DNA from: a virus
Length of the DNA stretch: 64,000 nt
IMG/VR virus record: IMGVR_UViG_3300008451_000399
Span: 1 to 64,000 of that record
Direction: 5' to 3' (one strand)
Each line of letters starts with the position of its first letter. Position 1 is the first letter of the stretch. The notes beneath the pieces are model-generated. The model was not told where the DNA came from and did no database searches. It saw only the letters and a list, made by a program, of their open reading frames with translations. The position numbers were made by a program, and so were the translations under genes. Shown here piece after piece: positions 48,428 through 56,839 of this stretch.

Positions 48428-49419
48428 TGTTGTCCTTTTAGTTTCTTCAACACATCCGAAGCCACAACAACATCACCATCATAACGTAACATTCGACACA
48501 TGTCAAAACATTCGTTCATAACATATTCCCAATCAATAAGAATGTCGTCACCTCTCCAGCCTATTACATTCTTAGGTTCAGGATAAAGCTTCTTAAACAC
48601 TTTCTCAATATTCAGCCAAACTTCTTTATCATTCTTTGATTCATGTAACGCATTGAAAGCAGATACATCAGCCCACTTTAAATCTGAGAAACAGTTAGCA
48701 GCATAGTTATCTGAAGTGTCGTTCGAGCATAGTTGGAAGTAGTTGAACATCCTACCATAACCACGTACATCACCTTTCTCGTTACGCCAAAGTTTGCCAA
48801 AACAATCTCCGTTAATAATACCTTCGTCTACGCGATTAACATTGAAGAATCTGACAGGGCATCCGTAGAAATCTTTATCAACCCCTGTGACAATATTGTT
48901 GGGTTGTTTGTAGGCTTCTTGTACCACTCTATCATCATTCTCAATGTTTGTCACAATCTCTGCATCATATTTCTTTGCGAGGTACTCTGACACATCGTTC
49001 AAGAATAGTGCCTTTAAGGAGTCTGTTCTGTTCCCCTTATACTTCATCAGAGTAGATCGTTGCACACGAAAGCTCTCACCTTTACCTACGAATGCTTTAT
49101 ATTGTGTTGTACCTAGATTGTACAGCGCAGCTTCTACCATTGATTTTGCTGTGTGTAGTACATTCTCAATAGGCTCTGGAGTTTGAATATCTGTGATTGT
49201 AAAGTCTGTATAGAGCCAATCTTTACCTTGAGCCTTGTTGAATTCCCCAAGCCACCCTTCATCTTTAGACTTCTTACGCCCATACATCTCTGTACGTGTT
49301 GCAAATTCAAACTCATCCCCTGTTGTGTTATGCACAGCTTTAATGCTGCGCTTTTCTCCTACAGAAGCGGCTGTATACTTGCACCAATCTAAGTCCAGAA
49401 TCGCTGTTAGTTTAGTCAT
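48424..49419 (-). CDS. 5'-3' exonuclease (T7 gp6/FEN-like)
   Basis: 331 residues from the third of three tandem ATG codons (49419), with GGAG 6 nt upstream. Motifs of the FEN/T7 exonuclease group: N-terminal metal site ILDLDWCKY, YKGNR in the helical arch, NIENDDRVVQEA, VTGVDKDFYG, then QLCSNDTSDNYAA for the H3TH-like metal/DNA part. It degrades 5' ends, providing nucleotides and removing RNA primers. It lies beside the SSB and polymerase genes. Confidence 0.8.
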   Translation of the reverse strand: MTKLTAILDLDWCKYTAASVGEKRSIKAVHNTTGDEFEFATRTEMYGRKKSKDEGWLGEFNKAQGKDWLYTDFTITDIQTPEPIENVLHTAKSMVEAALYNLGTTQYKAFVGKGESFRVQRSTLMKYKGNRTDSLKALFLNDVSEYLAKKYDAEIVTNIENDDRVVQEAYKQPNNIVTGVDKDFYGCPVRFFNVNRVDEGIINGDCFGKLWRNEKGDVRGYGRMFNYFQLCSNDTSDNYAANCFSDLKWADVSAFNALHESKNDKEVWLNIEKVFKKLYPEPKNVIGWRGDDILIDWEYVMNECFDMCRMLRYDGDVVVASDVLKKLKGQQ

Positions 49420-49630
49420 CATCATCTCCAAACAATTCTTCCTGAGTAAAACTCTCCTTGATAAACCACTTCAACGCTTCGCTTCCAACCAACTCTCGCA
49501 CAGCATCGAACATATCTGAGCCTAAACTTCTAGCTTCATCATTGTTCAATAAACCTGATTCAATTGTTGCACGAAACTCTGAAACCTTAAGCTCTAAATA
49601 ACCACTACACTGAATAACATCAAATTCCAT
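49412..49630 (-). CDS. Hypothetical protein
   Basis: 72 residues, acidic, ending in GDDDD. AAGGAG precedes the start; overlaps the exonuclease gene by 8 nt. It is first after the terminator at 49652-49683. No family recognised. Confidence 0.5.
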   Translation of the reverse strand: MEFDVIQCSGYLELKVSEFRATIESGLLNNDEARSLGSDMFDAVRELVGSEALKWFIKESFTQEELFGDDDD

Positions 49631-49651
49631 ATTCTTCTCCTTATAAAACTA

Positions 49652-49683
49652 AAAGCCCCCACCCCACGAGGAGCAAGGGCTTT
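49652..49683 (-). terminator. Rho-independent terminator after the SSB gene
   Basis: Leftward AAAGCCC (49683-49677) pairs with GGGCTTT (49658-49652), the loop can fold further (CTCC..GGGG), and TTTTAGTTTTAT follows. It limits read-through from the highly expressed SSB gene into the exonuclease genes. Confidence 0.75.
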
Positions 49684-49713
49684 GTCAAGCTACATCAAAT
49701 AGTTGTTATAATA

Positions 49714-50367
49714 CTAAAACGGTGCTAGTTCATCGTCTGTATCTACAGGAACTTCTTTAGCTTTCTTAGCTGGAGCAGCCTTCTCAGGACGTGCTTCAAG
49801 AACTTCTTTACGAGGAGCTTCTGTCTTCACTGGCTTAGAGCCAAACTCATCACCCGCCTTACCACTACCACCTGAAGATTCATACTCAATGAAATTATCC
49901 TCTTCCATTAAAACATTCTGCAAACGAGCAAATGTACCGAAGTCATTTGTAGAGATGTAATACGACACTTTACCAAATGAGCCATTAGCAATCAAACGAC
50001 TTTGACCAATCTCTGTACGATTGCCTTCTGCGTCATCTACAAACACCTTTGGACGGAACTCTTCATCCACTGGCACACCATCATTTGTAGCTTGACGTTT
50101 GAGTTTAATGCCAAAGACATTCTTCTCATTCTTCAAAGAATCAGGTACAGGAATCTTGTATTTAGCTTCAAATTCAGAAGATTTAATCTTCTTAGCTGGT
50201 TGCTTTTTAAATTGCTCATTCCATTCATCTGCTGTATCTTCATCTACGATAACTTCAATACTCCACTCTTTGTCTGTACTCTGGTATTTTGTATCTGGCT
50301 GTCCCACTTTAGCGTAGACGAAAGTACCTTCGATAGTACCATATTGAGATTTTTGTTTAGTTGCCAT
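49714..50367 (-). CDS. ssb: Single-stranded DNA-binding protein (T7 gp2.5-like)
   Basis: 217 residues. An OB-fold-like beta core (about 8-150: GTFVYAKVGQPDTKYQ, WSIEVIVDED, VFGIKLKRQA, ASGSFGKV-like strand) is followed by a Lys/Pro/Ala-rich linker and an acidic tail with terminal aromatic residue (VDTDDELAPF). That tail is the hallmark of gp2.5-type SSBs, which use it to recruit polymerase and helicase. It lies directly downstream of the tRNA genes and is closed by its own terminator. Confidence 0.85.
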   Translation of the reverse strand: MATKQKSQYGTIEGTFVYAKVGQPDTKYQSTDKEWSIEVIVDEDTADEWNEQFKKQPAKKIKSSEFEAKYKIPVPDSLKNEKNVFGIKLKRQATNDGVPVDEEFRPKVFVDDAEGNRTEIGQSRLIANGSFGKVSYYISTNDFGTFARLQNVLMEEDNFIEYESSGGSGKAGDEFGSKPVKTEAPRKEVLEARPEKAAPAKKAKEVPVDTDDELAPF

Positions 50368-50448
50368 TATTTAGTTTCCTTTATAGAAATTGCTTATTAG
50401 ATTTTCGTAGAGCACTTGCCTAAAGACACTACGCTGCCTTGTTAATTC

Positions 50449-50525
50449 TGGTGTACCGTGTGTGATTTGAACACACGACCTTGGTGTTATGAGCACCCTG
50501 CTACTGACCTCTGAGCTAACGGTAC
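50449..50525 (-). tRNA. tRNA-Met (anticodon CAU)
   Basis: Cloverleaf of 77 nt including an encoded CCA end. Acceptor GTACCGT pairs with ACGGTAC. The anticodon loop is CTCATAA, giving CAT; the T arm is GTGTG-TTCAAAT-CACAC. The D stem is short (GCT/AGC) and the top pair of the anticodon stem is G-A, so it is slightly irregular. CAU could also mark a lysidine-modified Ile tRNA for AUA codons. Confidence 0.88.
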
Positions 50526-50527
50526 AA

Positions 50528-50605
50528 TGGTGACACTGGCAGGAGTCGAACCTGCGACCTATGGAGTAGAAATCCACTGCTCTAAATCCTCTGAGCTACA
50601 GTGCC
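50528..50605 (-). tRNA. tRNA-Arg (anticodon UCU)
   Basis: 78 nt with encoded CCA. Acceptor GGCACTG pairs with CAGTGTC (one G-U). The anticodon stem is GTGGA/TCCAT, loop TTTCTAC, anticodon TCT for AGA. The T arm is GCAGG-TTCGACT-CCTGC. AGA is frequent in this AT-rich phage and rare in many hosts, which explains carrying this tRNA. Confidence 0.93.
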
Positions 50606-50616
50606 ATTGAAACGAT

Positions 50617-50645
50617 ATTATATACCACCTAAAAATTATTTGCAA
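50617..50645 (-). promoter_or_regulatory. Sigma70-type promoter for the tRNA-SSB unit
   Basis: Leftward TTGCAA (50645-50640), 17-nt spacer, TATAAT (50622-50617), 12 nt upstream of the first tRNA. Confidence 0.75.
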
Positions 50646-50658
50646 GCTTTATTTCACT

Positions 50659-50961
50659 TTAATTGCTGTAAGCACCGATGCGTTTCTCAAATTTATTTTT
50701 TAATCGTTCATACTCTTTTCGTTCATTCTCCTGAATACGTACTAGGAGTTCCATCTCCTTACGGGATACCTCTTCAACTTCCTCTTTAGTTTGTTCTCGC
50801 TCTAATTCAATACAAAAAGATGTGTCGTAGTCCCAACGAAAGAGGAAGTCTATTCTGGCATTTTCATCATACCTTTGCAAAACTTCTACAGCTTGCTTAA
50901 TCGTCATTGAGTTAATTGACAAATCTTCTGCTAATACTGACTTAATCATTTCTGGTTTCAT
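50659..50961 (-). CDS. Hypothetical helical protein
   Basis: 100 residues. The N-terminal part (MIKSVLAEDLSINSMTIKQAVEVLQRYDENARIDF) looks like the short region seen in small phage proteins that pair with EF-hand-like or replication proteins; the second half is a long Glu/Arg-rich coiled coil. No family recognised. Last gene of the operon from 53202. Confidence 0.55.
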   Translation of the reverse strand: MKPEMIKSVLAEDLSINSMTIKQAVEVLQRYDENARIDFLFRWDYDTSFCIELEREQTKEEVEEVSRKEMELLVRIQENERKEYERLKNKFEKRIGAYSN

Positions 50962-51149
50962 GCTAGCTCCTTTACTATTTTATTCAAAACATCATCTACA
51001 GATTGTCCTAATACATCACAAGCATTAAATTGGAAGTAAATTGGGTTGAGTGAGATACAGGCATCTTTCTCCCACAGGTCAATGTCAGTTATGGTTAGAC
51101 GTGATAGGAGGTAGTTGTACTTGACTTCTATAGTTGGTTTAGTATTCAT
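50958..51149 (-). CDS. Hypothetical protein
   Basis: 63 residues, beta-rich N-terminus, helical end. Coupled by overlap to both neighbours. No family recognised. Confidence 0.5.
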   Translation of the reverse strand: MNTKPTIEVKYNYLLSRLTITDIDLWEKDACISLNPIYFQFNACDVLGQSVDDVLNKIVKELA

Positions 51150-51387
51150 CAGGTACTTTCATGTCAACAGTGATATCTGTGTCAAACATTTTTAATCGTT
51201 TGTCTCCACGATTTGTAATGTAATCTAATACAATCCCATAAGCTTGAAACACTTTATCCTGATATACTAACTGTTCATTCACTGTCGTATTAGGGATTTT
51301 AACTCTGGAAGCATCTGCAAACAACTTAGCACGGACGATTTCTTCCATTATATCTTCATTTGAATGTTTTGTAAAATCAATTTTCAT
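51139..51387 (-). CDS. Hypothetical protein
   Basis: 82 residues, helical first half, C-terminal strand (DTDITVDMKVPDEY). AAGGAG precedes the ATG. No family recognised. Confidence 0.5.
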   Translation of the reverse strand: MKIDFTKHSNEDIMEEIVRAKLFADASRVKIPNTTVNEQLVYQDKVFQAYGIVLDYITNRGDKRLKMFDTDITVDMKVPDEY

Positions 51388-51408
51388 ACTTTCTCCTTAA
51401 TATGTCTG

Positions 51409-51684
51409 TCATGTAAATATACTGTGAACAATAATAACATTATTGTTAAACTCTAAGTGGAACTTACTTATAGAATTAAACACAGATGTCCAGCTTTTAG
51501 GTATATCCTCTCCATTCTGTAAAGCTATCCTCACAAAAGCACTAGGACGTAGTGCAGGATGTTGAAGTATATCAGTGAATACTTTGTCTGTCACAACATA
51601 CGCACCCTCTGGAAGTTTTTCAAAATAATCTAAAGCATTGAATGTACACTTCTTTAAATTTTCTCCAAGTTCTTCAACATTCAT
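51409..51684 (-). CDS. Hypothetical protein
   Basis: 91 residues. Mixed alpha/beta with a hydrophobic C-terminal strand (NNVIIVHSIFT). It overlaps the upstream membrane protein gene by 4 nt. No family recognised. Confidence 0.5.
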   Translation of the reverse strand: MNVEELGENLKKCTFNALDYFEKLPEGAYVVTDKVFTDILQHPALRPSAFVRIALQNGEDIPKSWTSVFNSISKFHLEFNNNVIIVHSIFT

Positions 51685-51953
51685 GGCTTCTCCTTCGTAA
51701 TAAACCTACTATGAATCCACATACCCAACATTGCCCCAAGCCCACTTCCAGTGCCTATCCAAAACACTAACCAACCCCATCCATGCTTGCTAATTACTGT
51801 AATAGTCCAAACTTCAAGTGCTCCCATCATTAGAGATACTGGAAGGATTAGCATGTAGTGTTTACCAGCGACTGATAATTGTTGAAATGCTTTGAGTGCA
51901 ACGAAGCAGAAGCTTGCAAAGAATGCTAGGAAGTACATTGCAGGTGGATTCAT
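51681..51953 (-). CDS. Membrane protein with three hydrophobic segments
   Basis: 90 residues. Hydrophobic stretches at about 5-22, 31-52 and 60-80 (VFWIGTGSGLGAMLGMWIHS) indicate an inner-membrane protein. It overlaps both neighbours by 4 nt. Function unknown. Confidence 0.55.
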   Translation of the reverse strand: MNPPAMYFLAFFASFCFVALKAFQQLSVAGKHYMLILPVSLMMGALEVWTITVISKHGWGWLVFWIGTGSGLGAMLGMWIHSRFITKEKP

Positions 51954-52651
51954 TTAAAATCCTTAGCATAATAATGTCTAGGGTTCTTCTCCTTGTGCAA
52001 CTCCTTCAACTGCTTCACCATTGGAGTAAGAGCCTTGTAAGCCTCTAATTGCCCTGTACACAGTGGTCGATCATCAATCAATGTACCTGCTGCTTGTGCT
52101 GATAAAATGATGTCACAATTAGCTCCAATCGCGCCAAAGTGATTTACACCATCGACTTCATCCACCACTTCACCCATCTTAATCTTATCAAGGTGACGTT
52201 GAATAGCATCTAAGTAGATTGACATAACAACTTCTGTTCCAATGTAGTTTGCCAAACCGTACTTCTCAGCTCCGTTCAATTTTCCAAGGGCTACATGAGC
52301 TGAAAACAAAGGACTAATCATTCCCATTGGGAGTGCATGTGAGCCTATTTGTGCTTTGGGATTCACTGCGTTAGAGTTTACTTCCACTTGCTCAGGTGTT
52401 CCTGTTCCAAAATTCTTTAATAACACAAATCCTTGACTTTCCAAGTATTTCTCATAAGTAATTACCTTTGAGTCATATTCTCGCACATAGAATCTCTTAG
52501 GTGAATATTCTGGATGATCTCCACCAATAGATATACAACACTCGTCTGTGTAAGGTAGTGATTCAAACTTATTTTTAATACCACATTCAAGAAACCACAC
52601 TTGATTAGCTTCTTCTACTGTATCTACTCGTACTACTGTGTCGTAATTCAT
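51950..52651 (-). CDS. MazG-like dATP/dGTP diphosphohydrolase (DUF5664)
   Basis: 233 residues from the ATG at 52651 with AGGAGG upstream. The C-terminal half matches the DUF5664 group: KLNGAEKYGLANYIGTEV, SIYLDAIQRHLDKIKMGE, then DEVDGVNHFGAIGANCDIIL, which hold the acidic/His metal site. Related enzymes hydrolyse purine deoxynucleotides, in some phages to change the DNA alphabet, but no PurZ is present in this window. The N-terminal 90 residues are a separate, unknown part. A second nucleotide hydrolase besides the MazG-like gene at 44443. Confidence 0.7.
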   Translation of the reverse strand: MNYDTVVRVDTVEEANQVWFLECGIKNKFESLPYTDECCISIGGDHPEYSPKRFYVREYDSKVITYEKYLESQGFVLLKNFGTGTPEQVEVNSNAVNPKAQIGSHALPMGMISPLFSAHVALGKLNGAEKYGLANYIGTEVVMSIYLDAIQRHLDKIKMGEVVDEVDGVNHFGAIGANCDIILSAQAAGTLIDDRPLCTGQLEAYKALTPMVKQLKELHKEKNPRHYYAKDFK

Positions 52652-52662
52652 AATTCCTCCTA

Positions 52663-52971
52663 TTAATTCCAACTACGGTGACGTTCTTTTACAGATTCCA
52701 GACCATCGTAATCGTCAATCTCCCACTCGATACCATCTGGAATTTCTACAACTCTTAACTCAGCATGATCACCACTTGCCTCATTAACACCCAGAGACTC
52801 TACAGCTTCTACTAATAGGGGATCATTTCGTTCTGTCTCGTGGAGATATCCATAGAATTCTTTCTGACTCAACATTTCAATGGCTTCCTTACTACCACGA
52901 TTTGCCATATATTGCACAGCTTCTTTTGATAGTGAGAAGCCTCCAAAACACCGATTGATAACTACTTTCAT
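52663..52971 (-). CDS. Conserved-type phage hypothetical protein
   Basis: 102 residues from the ATG at 52971, decided by TAGGAG upstream. The N-terminus KVVINRCFGGFSLSKEA is a pattern I recognise from many phage hypothetical proteins, often followed by an acidic WEIDDYDG motif, both present here. Function not known. Confidence 0.65.
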   Translation of the reverse strand: MKVVINRCFGGFSLSKEAVQYMANRGSKEAIEMLSQKEFYGYLHETERNDPLLVEAVESLGVNEASGDHAELRVVEIPDGIEWEIDDYDGLESVKERHRSWN

Positions 52972-52984
52972 AATTTCTCCTACT

Positions 52985-53170
52985 TTATTTAAATAAACTT
53001 TTAATGTTCTCACAATCTATCAACTTAGGAGTGCGAATCGGATTGTTAGAGTATAACTCAAAGTACATCCGTTGCTTTGCAAACAGCCTCTGTTCAGGTG
53101 TAACTTCTTCGTAAGGTACATTGAATAATTCTGATGCATGTTGTCGGTGCAAGTCTATATGTTCACTCAT
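52985..53170 (-). CDS. Hypothetical protein
   Basis: 61 residues, first gene after the promoter at 53202, with GGAGG upstream. Helical and basic (PEQRLFAKQRMYFELYS). No family recognised. Confidence 0.55.
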   Translation of the reverse strand: MSEHIDLHRQHASELFNVPYEEVTPEQRLFAKQRMYFELYSNNPIRTPKLIDCENIKSLFK

Positions 53171-53201
53171 AATTCCTCCTTCTGTTTAGTTAATAAATGA
53201 C

Positions 53202-53230
53202 ATTATAGAGCGTTTTCATGGGTGTGTCAA
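53202..53230 (-). promoter_or_regulatory. Consensus sigma70 promoter for the 53170-50659 operon
   Basis: Leftward TTGACA (53230-53225), 17-nt spacer, TATAAT (53207-53202). Both hexamers are perfect. Confidence 0.85.
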
Positions 53231-53236
53231 GCAATA

Positions 53237-53566
53237 TCAATGACATGTAGCCCAATTCGTCCCAATCATGTAACCTGCTGTCAGTTCCACATTCAACTTG
53301 TAATACTCTCCAGCTAGTCTTACAGCTTTAGTTGCAAGCTCCCCTGCACGATTATATGCTACATAGTACATCTTATCTGTGTGCATGACATCACTCCACA
53401 CTCTGTCAGTTTGTGCCTCTTTAAATGCTTTAGCAGCAGCTTCTGCCTTCTTTTCGGCTTGCTTTCTCAACTCTTTATCACTACCTTCATACTCTATTTT
53501 AAACGTCTTAAATTCAACGTCAGAGCGTCTTACCTCGTACTGCGCTTCGTCCTTGTAATTGTACAC
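53237..53566 (-). CDS. DNA polymerase family A, 3' exon (motif C and C-terminus)
   Basis: About 109 codons in the frame that begins YNYKDEAQYEV, the polymerase motif C (T7 gp5 HDEIQV; here KDEAQ), and ends GTNWATCH, closely resembling the T7 gp5 end GPNWAICH. The apparent start (GTG at 53566) has no ribosome site. This is therefore not a separate gene but the last exon of the polymerase at 53770-55939, joined by intron splicing. The exact splice point (exon 2 begins at 53565 or 53567) is inferred. Catalytic Asp-Glu lies in this exon, so the unspliced product would be inactive. Confidence 0.85.
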   Translation of the reverse strand: MYNYKDEAQYEVRRSDVEFKTFKIEYEGSDKELRKQAEKKAEAAAKAFKEAQTDRVWSDVMHTDKMYYVAYNRAGELATKAVRLAGEYYKLNVELTAGYMIGTNWATCH

Positions 53567-53769
53567 TCGTTACGTGTTTCGTTATTTTCATAACTAATTG
53601 GACTATATCACCACCCTGACAGGGTGCTCACCGTTTCGAGTTCACTTGAACCCTACTCCATCTCTGGATAGTCTCTGGGCATTTAGGAAGCAAGCTTCCA
53701 TTTAGCACAGTGGTTAGCGTAGCTCCCGCCTTAGCTTTCCCTGTTTAGATGAGTTATCATTTACAGATT
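53567..53769 (-). other. Group I intron in the DNA polymerase gene (no ORF)
   Basis: About 200 nt between the two polymerase exons. P7 halves GACTAT (53673-53668) and ATAGTC in GATATAGTCC (53606-53601) match the group I R and S elements. P9 is a GTTAT-GAAA-ATAAC hairpin (53594-53581). A CACCCT/AGGGTG hairpin (53626-53612) fits P8 and a GGAAG/CTTCC hairpin (53699-53686) fits P6. A TTTACAGA/TCTGTAAA hairpin spans the 5' exon junction (P1 candidate). Exon 1 in-frame stop at 53768-53770 lies at the intron start. Joining T53770 to 53565 gives a continuous frame (GFTEL-YNYKDE); other nearby junctions also restore it. Confidence 0.85.
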
Positions 53770-55939
53770 ACTCTGTAAAGCCACAACAATGTTTATGGTA
53801 CGCAATAAGCTGTTGACAGAAGTTTTTATTCTTCCAATCGTCCTTAAAGAAATCCACACTAAGCCCTTCATCCTTCAGCATCTTATCGTGGAGCACCATC
53901 GCACGTTTGGCAGCAATAACACCACAACTTTGAAACTGACTATTAACTACATTTCCTTTAGATCGAATAGGTAGCTTACGTCCATCAATACCGAGTAAGA
54001 ATTTCTTCTGCCCAGTAGTCTCCCAATACTTCTGCATGTTCTCTTTCAACTGCTTTAGAGGATATGCTTGAGTCCAGAAAGCATTAAAAATAATATTACC
54101 TGTTTCTAAGTCGCAACCTACTGTCTTCGCTACTCGCTTTGGTTGAGCATTATAACTGCAACCGTACTTTACATTCTTAGCTGTTCCACGAGGAAATGGT
54201 CTTCCTAGTAATTCAGTAATACTTGCAGCAAGCACAGAATGACAGTCATTAGGTTTCTCTGCTGTCAAGCTGTAACCGTACTCCTTGCCTCCTTCATACT
54301 TGTAAACAAAGGAAGCTTCAACTTTAGCCTCAAGGCTGTCGAAATCAAAAGCCATCTGAAGGAACCCGTCTTTAACATCCACTCCGAACAAACTGCGCAT
54401 CTCCTTACCATAAATACTTGTCGTTCTGCTAATATTTGCAACTTTACGGTGCTTGAACCTAGAAGTCCCAGCTCCGCAAGTATCAGCAGGTGTTGGAATC
54501 CTATGATCTAAGTTCAATCGCGGCTCACTTAGAAAACCCTTCTCAGGCTCTTCGTCATCTGCGTCAGGGTCTACACCTCCTCCAAGAATACTGTTACGTC
54601 TGTGAGTGTACGTGAAGTAATCAGACACCAACTTAGCATGAGGAAACTTATCAGCAATCTCTAGCAAGTTAGGGTCAATCTCTTTCTCTTGCCCTACTGT
54701 CAGTGTCGGGTTAGTATAAACCTTCAAAGGACGTGAGATGTCATGCTTCATTAACTTCTCTCGCAGCTTCTTAGGAGTTGTCTCCAACTCATCACAACGG
54801 TCTTTACAGAAAGGACTACTTAAAGTCTGCTCTACGTACTTCTCAACTGCTGCTTCAAATTTCTCTCTACTAATCTTTTTCTTCTTTGAGTCACAAGTAA
54901 GGTCACGCTCCTTGTACTGCGTTGGAACCCATTTAAATTCTTGCACTAGCCACCCTTTAATGTGAGAGCTGTCTGCTGCACTGCTACTCAACTTACCAGC
55001 TTCGGTTGAAATTAAAGGCTCACATGGAATTGGTAATGCCATACTCTTATCAAAGATTGTTGCTACCCACTTTCCATCTACTTCCTCTAGAGTTCCATTG
55101 TGCTTGCTAATAAAGTTTTTAATGTGTGTACTAGGTTGCCCACTTTTCAAGAATTGAGTATTAGGTGGAGTGTACTCTTTCTGCTTCGTCTTCGGTAGAG
55201 ACTTAGGTGGAATAAGAGGTTCAACAATGTCACGTATTGTATCCATCTTTTCGTCTAAATCTCGTACACAGTCTTCGGCTTTATCTTTATCAAACCAGAA
55301 GCCTCTGTGCTGTTGTCGTGTAATGATTTCAGCAACAGCTTGTTCCAACTTAAAAGCATCAGTCCAATTCCAATCACCCCACTCTTTCATCAGAGCTTTA
55401 TAGACTAAGTGATTAACTTCTACGTCTCGAATGTTATACACAAGCATTTCTGGATGGTACTGTTTAAATTCATCTCCGTCAGAAGCATCCTTTCCAATCA
55501 GTCCCATCTCAATAGCCTTGCTTCGCCAGTCAATCTTCTCAAGTCCTAGTGTCTTACCCCAAGCATCAATACTATGACCTCCATAGCGGTCTGGATTAAG
55601 AGCTTTTGACAAAATTAGGGTATCCCATATCTCTACAGGCTTACCATCTATCTTGTCAATGTCTCCTATTTCGTAGTCAATACCTAAGTACAATTTAATA
55701 GCCAACAAGTCAAAGTTGATTTGGTTGTGAGCAATAACCATTGTAGCTTGTTTAAAGAAAGCTGGAAACTTAGTTTTCACTTCGTCTTCTACGAATGTGT
55801 AAATCTTGCCAGTGTCTATGTCTTTAGCAGCTATACAGTGAATCTTAAACGTGTCTAAGAGTTTGTAAGGGCTGCTAGTATAGTCTACACTCGTGTGGTC
55901 GATGAAGCCATTGCTCTCAATATCCCATACAATTCTCAT
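53770..55939 (-). CDS. polA: DNA polymerase family A, 5' exon (exonuclease and most of polymerase)
   Basis: About 723 codons. N-terminal 3'-5' exonuclease: Exo I RIVWDIESNG (2-11), Exo II IAHNQINFDLLA, Exo III LVYNIRDVEVN. Polymerase part: motif A AFDFDSLEAKVEASF, motif B-like RGTAKNVKYGCSYNAQPKRVA, and VNSQFQSCGVIAAKRAMVLH before the break. The exon ends before motif C, which is in the 3' exon. The spliced protein is about 830 residues, similar in domain layout to T7 gp5 with extra insertions. AAAGGAG precedes the ATG. An HNH endonuclease gene lies between its promoter and this start. Confidence 0.93.
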
Positions 55940-55941
55940 AA

Positions 55942-56766
55942 TTACTCCTTTATAAATCCATAGTATTTAAGTTCTGCTTCTTCTCTTGCTTTTACCGCGC
56001 TATCATAACTGTGGAAAGTCCCTAAGTGGATTAACTTGTCCTCTGCACCAATAGCTGCAGTCCATGTGTTAGGTTTTACACAGTATACTCCTGTCCTACC
56101 AGATGTATTATTTATTCTGATATTGGTATTGTAACCCTGCATATTTTTTGAGTCCCAGACACAATTTTCTTTGCAGTAGTTTCCATTGCAATCTTTTCTT
56201 TCTATAGTAAGACCTTCTGGGCAATCACCCATGTCTTTGTAGAACTGTTCAAAATTATTTAACCACTCATCACATACTTTAATACCTCTTGCTCCGTACC
56301 TGTGATAATTATCCTTATTAGGGTCATAACACCTTTGCTTCATTGCAGCCCATATTCCATACTCTTTTGTGCCTGTCTTTCCGTGTGTCTTATTTACTTC
56401 TCTAACAACTTCATCTCTAAAACATCCGCACGAAGTTGTGTGCCCTGAAGTTAATGCTATAGTTGTAGGATAACTGGTGTTACCACAGTCACATATGCAC
56501 TCCCATTTAGTATTAGCAGCTCCTGACTGTGAAACTCTCTTTACCACGGTTAGGCGGTTAAACTTATCCCCTGTAGATATTACTGCTTTCTTCTTAGACT
56601 TTAACGAATTATTACGGATACTCTTGTAGTCCGTTATGCGTGTTACGCCTGAATCAAGAAATTGAATCTTAACACCTCCAGTTTTTACGCTGCAACTAAT
56701 TATCTCTAGTATAACGTAAGATTCGCCTCCGTTTGTTATTCTAATATCGCCTACTTTAAAACCCAC
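55942..56766 (-). CDS. HNH/AP2 homing endonuclease upstream of the polymerase gene
   Basis: 274 residues from a GTG with AAGGAG 6 nt upstream. Three parts: an unclassified N-terminus; Cys-rich zinc part (WECICDCGN, TTSCGCFRDE); HNH-like core GIWAAMKQRCYDPNKDNYHRYGARG, CDEWLNNFEQFYKDMG and LTIERKDCNGNYCKENCVW; then an AP2-type end (SGRTGVYCVKPNTWTAAIG, LGTFHSYDSAVKAREEAELKYYG). This is a very common mobile phage endonuclease type. It is adjacent to the intron-bearing polymerase gene and may mobilise it in trans. Confidence 0.88.
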   Translation of the reverse strand: MGFKVGDIRITNGGESYVILEIISCSVKTGGVKIQFLDSGVTRITDYKSIRNNSLKSKKKAVISTGDKFNRLTVVKRVSQSGAANTKWECICDCGNTSYPTTIALTSGHTTSCGCFRDEVVREVNKTHGKTGTKEYGIWAAMKQRCYDPNKDNYHRYGARGIKVCDEWLNNFEQFYKDMGDCPEGLTIERKDCNGNYCKENCVWDSKNMQGYNTNIRINNTSGRTGVYCVKPNTWTAAIGAEDKLIHLGTFHSYDSAVKAREEAELKYYGFIKE

Positions 56767-56791
56767 TATATACTCCTTGTGTCAAAATATA

Positions 56792-56820
56792 ATTATAGCA
56801 TATTTAGGATGCCAAGTCAA
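56792..56820 (-). promoter_or_regulatory. Extended -10 promoter for the HNH-polymerase unit
   Basis: Leftward TTGACT (56820-56815), 17-nt spacer ending in TGC, TATAAT (56797-56792). Confidence 0.8.
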
Positions 56821-56839
56821 CTGTATTATCGTAACTTAA

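Noticed and set aside
51950-52651. Evidence for 2-aminoadenine (Z) genome
   Set aside because: The DUF5664 enzyme alone is not enough; there is no PurZ, and the polymerase is not diagnostic for it.
53237-53566. Independent small gene
   Set aside because: No ribosome site, and the product is exactly the missing C-terminal part of the polymerase, so it is treated as an exon.
53610-53660. tRNA-like T-arm (GGTTCAAGTGAAC)
   Set aside because: No acceptor or anticodon stem around it; it lies in the catalytic core of the group I intron.
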